Assembly: GCA_022013695.1 (NCBI GenBank) | Contig: JAKLPS010000027.1 | Span: 60,716 to 124,715 of the forward strand | DNA length: 64,000 nt | Origin: Weeksellaceae bacterium | Lineage (GTDB): Bacteria; Bacteroidota; Bacteroidia; Flavobacteriales; Weeksellaceae | Direction of reading: 5' to 3' | Shown here: positions 61,944 to 64,000 of the stretch, piece by piece | Numbering within the stretch: position 1 is the stretch's first letter | Layout of the letters: the number at the start of each line of letters is the position of its first letter | The notes under the pieces: generated by a model | Databases searched by the model: none | What the model saw: the letters and a program-made list of their open reading frames with translations, nothing else | Told to the model about the DNA's origin: nothing | Program-made: the position numbers and the translations under genes

Positions 61944-62897
61944 ATGTCAAAATTCAACTTTTCCGGATTAAAGTCCAACAAAGATACCGGCTTTGGAGAT
62001 AACTTCTCTGGGAGATTTATTGATAAAAATGGCTATCCCAATGTTCAGAAAAGAGGCGTCGGTATCCTCAATCGCTACAGCTGGTATCACACGATGCTGA
62101 ATCTCCCTCGCTGGCAGTTCATCGCGCTATTGATCTCGGGTTACATTGTTATCAATTTCATCTTTGCGATGATTTATTTTTTAATTGGAGTAGAACATCT
62201 TACGGGCATCAACCGTAGCAGTCTGATGGATGAGTTTACAGATGTTTTTTTCTTCAGCACACAAACATTTACCACCGTTGGGTACGGCCGTATTGCGCCT
62301 GTGGGGTTTTTGGCCAGTTTGGTGGCCACCTTTGAAGCATTTCTGGGTTTGCTGGGTTTTGCGATTGCAACGGGACTTTTCTTTGGAAGATTTTCCCGCC
62401 CGCGTGCTTTTCTCAAATTCAGTGACGTAGCTCTCATTTCTCCCTACAAAGATCGATCTGGACTGATGTTCCGGATGGCGCCTTTCAAAAACACATCGCT
62501 TACCGACGCCAGCATCACGGTTTTAGCTTCTTTTGAAATTACTGAAAACGGAGAAACCAAAAGTTCATTTTATAACCTCAAATTAGAAGTCACAACAATT
62601 ACTTCCTTGATTTTGAACTGGACGATCGTGCATTATATTGATGAGCAATCTCCTTTTTACGGACTTAGTTCCGATGATCTAAAAACCATTGCCATCGAGA
62701 TTATCGTGCATGTCAAGGCGTTTGACAGTATTTTTTCCAGCGATGTGGTCCAAAGAACGAGCTACACTTCCCAAGAAATCATTTACGGCGCCAAATTTGA
62801 AAAAATGTACAACCCAGACGAGACCAATCTATTTACAGTCCTCCATCTGGACAAGATCAACAGCTATTTCCCGGCTTCGTTACCAGATATTTCTTAA
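61944..62897 (+). CDS. Inward-rectifier-type potassium channel (KirBac)
   Basis: A 317-residue channel. A slide helix is followed by two membrane helices (about 55-78 and 125-150) flanking a pore helix and the selectivity filter TTVGYGRIAP (about 109-118). The C-terminal beta-sandwich domain (about 160-300), with SFYNLKLEVTTITSLILNWTIVHYID, is the Kir cytoplasmic assembly. It conducts K+ with gating from the cytoplasmic side. The next gene begins 2 bases after its stop. Confidence 0.92.
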   Translation: MSKFNFSGLKSNKDTGFGDNFSGRFIDKNGYPNVQKRGVGILNRYSWYHTMLNLPRWQFIALLISGYIVINFIFAMIYFLIGVEHLTGINRSSLMDEFTDVFFFSTQTFTTVGYGRIAPVGFLASLVATFEAFLGLLGFAIATGLFFGRFSRPRAFLKFSDVALISPYKDRSGLMFRMAPFKNTSLTDASITVLASFEITENGETKSSFYNLKLEVTTITSLILNWTIVHYIDEQSPFYGLSSDDLKTIAIEIIVHVKAFDSIFSSDVVQRTSYTSQEIIYGAKFEKMYNPDETNLFTVLHLDKINSYFPASLPDIS

Positions 62898-62899
62898 TC

Positions 62900-63388
62900 A
62901 TGGATCTCGATTTCTATAAAAAACAGGCCCAGCAGAAACAAAAAGATCACAGAAAATTTCTGGACGGTCTCAAAAGGAAACCGCCGAAAAATCTGGATTA
63001 TCTGACTTTGGAAACCCACGAGGAAACTTTCAAAGACATCGACTGTCTCATGTGCGCCAATTGCTGCAAAACCACGGGTCCGCTCTTCACAGAGAAAGAC
63101 ATCGAGCGAATCTCTAAACACTTGCAGATGAAACCGGCGGACTTCGAAGCTAAATTTCTGAGAGTGGATGAAGATCGGGACAAAGTTCTTCAAAAATTGC
63201 CTTGCTTTTTCCTGAATGAGGACAACAGTTGTTCTATATACGAGATCCGACCAAAAGCGTGCAGAGAATATCCCCATACCGACAGAAAAAAAATTTATCA
63301 GATCAATACTTTGACGATTCAGAACACGTTGATCTGTCCGGCGACCTATATTTTTGTAGAAAAATTGAGAAAAGTCTTGGAGAAATAA
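62900..63388 (+). CDS. YkgJ family Cys-cluster protein
   Basis: A 162-residue soluble protein with a Cys-rich metal-binding core: CLMCANCCKTTGPLF (about 51-65), CFFLNEDNSCSIYEIRPKACREYP (about 100-123) and a late CPATY. This matches the YkgJ/UPF0153 Zn- or FeS-binding family. The long charged N-terminus may form a helix. It is co-transcribed with the Kir gene, a linkage with no evident functional reason. Confidence 0.87.
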   Translation: MDLDFYKKQAQQKQKDHRKFLDGLKRKPPKNLDYLTLETHEETFKDIDCLMCANCCKTTGPLFTEKDIERISKHLQMKPADFEAKFLRVDEDRDKVLQKLPCFFLNEDNSCSIYEIRPKACREYPHTDRKKIYQINTLTIQNTLICPATYIFVEKLRKVLEK

Positions 63389-63487
63389 GGTCTTAAAGTT
63401 TTATTAAAAATCTTACCATTTCATAATTTTAACATAAGTTGGTTTGATGTTTGACATTTATAATCAACATCAATAAAATAAAGTCTT

Positions 63488-63841
63488 ATGAAAAAGTCAA
63501 TCACAACCGCCGCATTCCTATTGCTTGGAACCATGTTGATCTCCGCTCAAACAACGATGAAAAAAGACAACAGCACCAAGATGCCTAATAAACCGGCTAC
63601 CAGTACCGAAATGAAGATGGAAACAACCACAAAACCCAACGCGATGAGCGGCTCTGCCGACACCACAACAATGAACAAAAGATCAAGGATGCAAAGCAAT
63701 CCAAACCAAATGAGGCAAAATCAAAGCTTTCAGAATAGCAATACTTTGAAATCCCCAAGCAGCACGATGCCAAACAATTCTACCACCACACCTCAGGTAC
63801 AGCCTGTGAGTCCAGTAGATCCTGGAAAGCCGGCACAATAA
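63488..63841 (+). CDS. Low-complexity secreted protein
   Basis: A 117-residue protein: a signal peptide (FLLLGTMLISAQ) then a wholly low-complexity chain rich in Thr, Asn, Met, Ser, Gln and Pro, with repeated Met (for example TEMKMET) and a Pro/Val-rich end. There is no recognisable domain. Such proteins may be disordered surface or periplasmic polypeptides; Met-rich ones sometimes bind copper. It ends 20 bases before an IS3-type element, so a longer original 3' end cannot be excluded, though it has its own stop. Confidence 0.6.
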   Translation: MKKSITTAAFLLLGTMLISAQTTMKKDNSTKMPNKPATSTEMKMETTTKPNAMSGSADTTTMNKRSRMQSNPNQMRQNQSFQNSNTLKSPSSTMPNNSTTTPQVQPVSPVDPGKPAQ

Positions 63842-63860
63842 ATAAAGATCCAGAGCAAAG

Positions 63861-64000
63861 TGGACTGCCCCCAAAAAGTTAGACACTTTTTAGGGGCATT
63901 TTTTATGAATAGGAAAGAAAAATTTAGCGTTGCTTTCAAATTGGAATGTATTGAATATCATCAGAATTCTTATCGTTCGATTGAATCTATAGCGACAGAA
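63861..64000 (+). mobile_element. Left end of an IS3-family element, cut by window edge
   Basis: The probable left end is TGGACTGCCCCCAAAAAGTT, typical in starting with TG. It includes a hairpin TGCCCCCAAAAAG / CTTTTTAGGGGCA (one mismatch) directly before an orfA. The right end is outside the window. Confidence 0.75.
63905..64000 (+). CDS. IS3-type transposase OrfA, 3' partial
   Basis: The 32 codons present read MNRKEKFSVAFKLECIEYH... with the basic, helix-turn-helix-like start of IS3 OrfA proteins. The ATG follows the terminal hairpin by 9 bases. It continues beyond the window and is too short for the ORF track. Confidence 0.7.
   Translation, partial: MNRKEKFSVAFKLECIEYHQNSYRSIESIATE

Noticed and set aside
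1-64000. CRISPR arrays, tRNA, rRNA or a replication origin
   Set aside because: No regularly spaced repeats, no tRNA cloverleaf ends and no rRNA-like stretch were seen. rnpA is present, but no dnaA, rpmH or DnaA-box cluster accompanies it. A tRNAscan-SE run would settle the tRNA point.

Overview
This is a piece of the chromosome of a Bacteroidota bacterium, most likely a flavobacterium of the Chryseobacterium/Epilithonimonas group (Weeksellaceae). The reasons are: a SusC-like TonB receptor next to a DUF5689 lipoprotein, S46 peptidase, DUF4251, DUF2007, DUF6122 and 2TM families, moderate-to-low GC by eye, few Shine-Dalgarno sequences, and many promoters with the Bacteroidota -7 box TAnnTTTG. 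The species is inferred from gene families, not from a search. I saw no rRNA, tRNA or CRISPR array.

Layout. 1-3.3 kb: end of a TonB-dependent receptor and its surface lipoprotein. 3.3-10.3 kb: a tatD-tcdA-rnpA operon on the minus strand, a TetR regulator, a CubicO-type serine hydrolase, DUF445 and htpG. 10.3-17.8 kb: methylmalonyl-CoA mutase large subunit, pabB-pabC (folate), menD (menaquinone), a PA0069-type radical SAM protein and a small membrane protein. 18-20.7 kb: a LytS/LytTR two-component operon with three 2TM domains. 20.8-28.1 kb: mnmA, clpC, a small membrane protein with a GT4 glycosyltransferase, a DUF4251 lipoprotein, meaB and a monohaem cytochrome c lipoprotein. 28.2-29.9 kb: an SDR gene beside a decayed IS1595-type transposase. 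30-34.7 kb: two polytopic membrane proteins, then AI-2E transporter, DUF3820, GT9 and an InaA/Kdo-kinase-like gene, the last two probably acting on lipopolysaccharide core. 34.7-40.3 kb: uvrB, a PQQ-type sugar dehydrogenase lipoprotein, tsaB, an SDR and msrB. 40.4-43.6 kb: a three-gene putative heavy-metal operon (Cys-rich secreted protein, secreted HMA protein, HMA-TonB receptor fusion). 43.9-45.9 kb: an AT-rich solitary nuclease-helicase (DUF2075). 46-55.7 kb: DUF2007, pyrD, glyS, a truncated DUF1905 gene, DUF885 lipoprotein, nth/bcp, a GyrI-like protein, S46 peptidase and OsmC. 55.8-58.3 kb: hflX, glsA and DUF6122. 58.4-61.8 kb: a giant GH18-NodB-GT2 fusion. 61.9-64 kb: a Kir-type potassium channel, a YkgJ-type protein, a low-complexity secreted protein, and the left end of an IS3-family element cut by the window edge.

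The most notable unexplained structures are: two copies of an RNA-like hairpin element in divergent intergenic regions, with different but still paired stem sequences (10.5 kb and 47.5 kb); a perfect 42-nt repeat shared by the pabB upstream region and the SDR start, lying inside a 38-nt near-palindrome at the first site; a secreted metal-binding domain duplicated onto a TonB receptor; a solitary PD-(D/E)XK-SF1 helicase gene of foreign look; and many -7 boxes placed so close to start codons that leaderless transcripts are expected.
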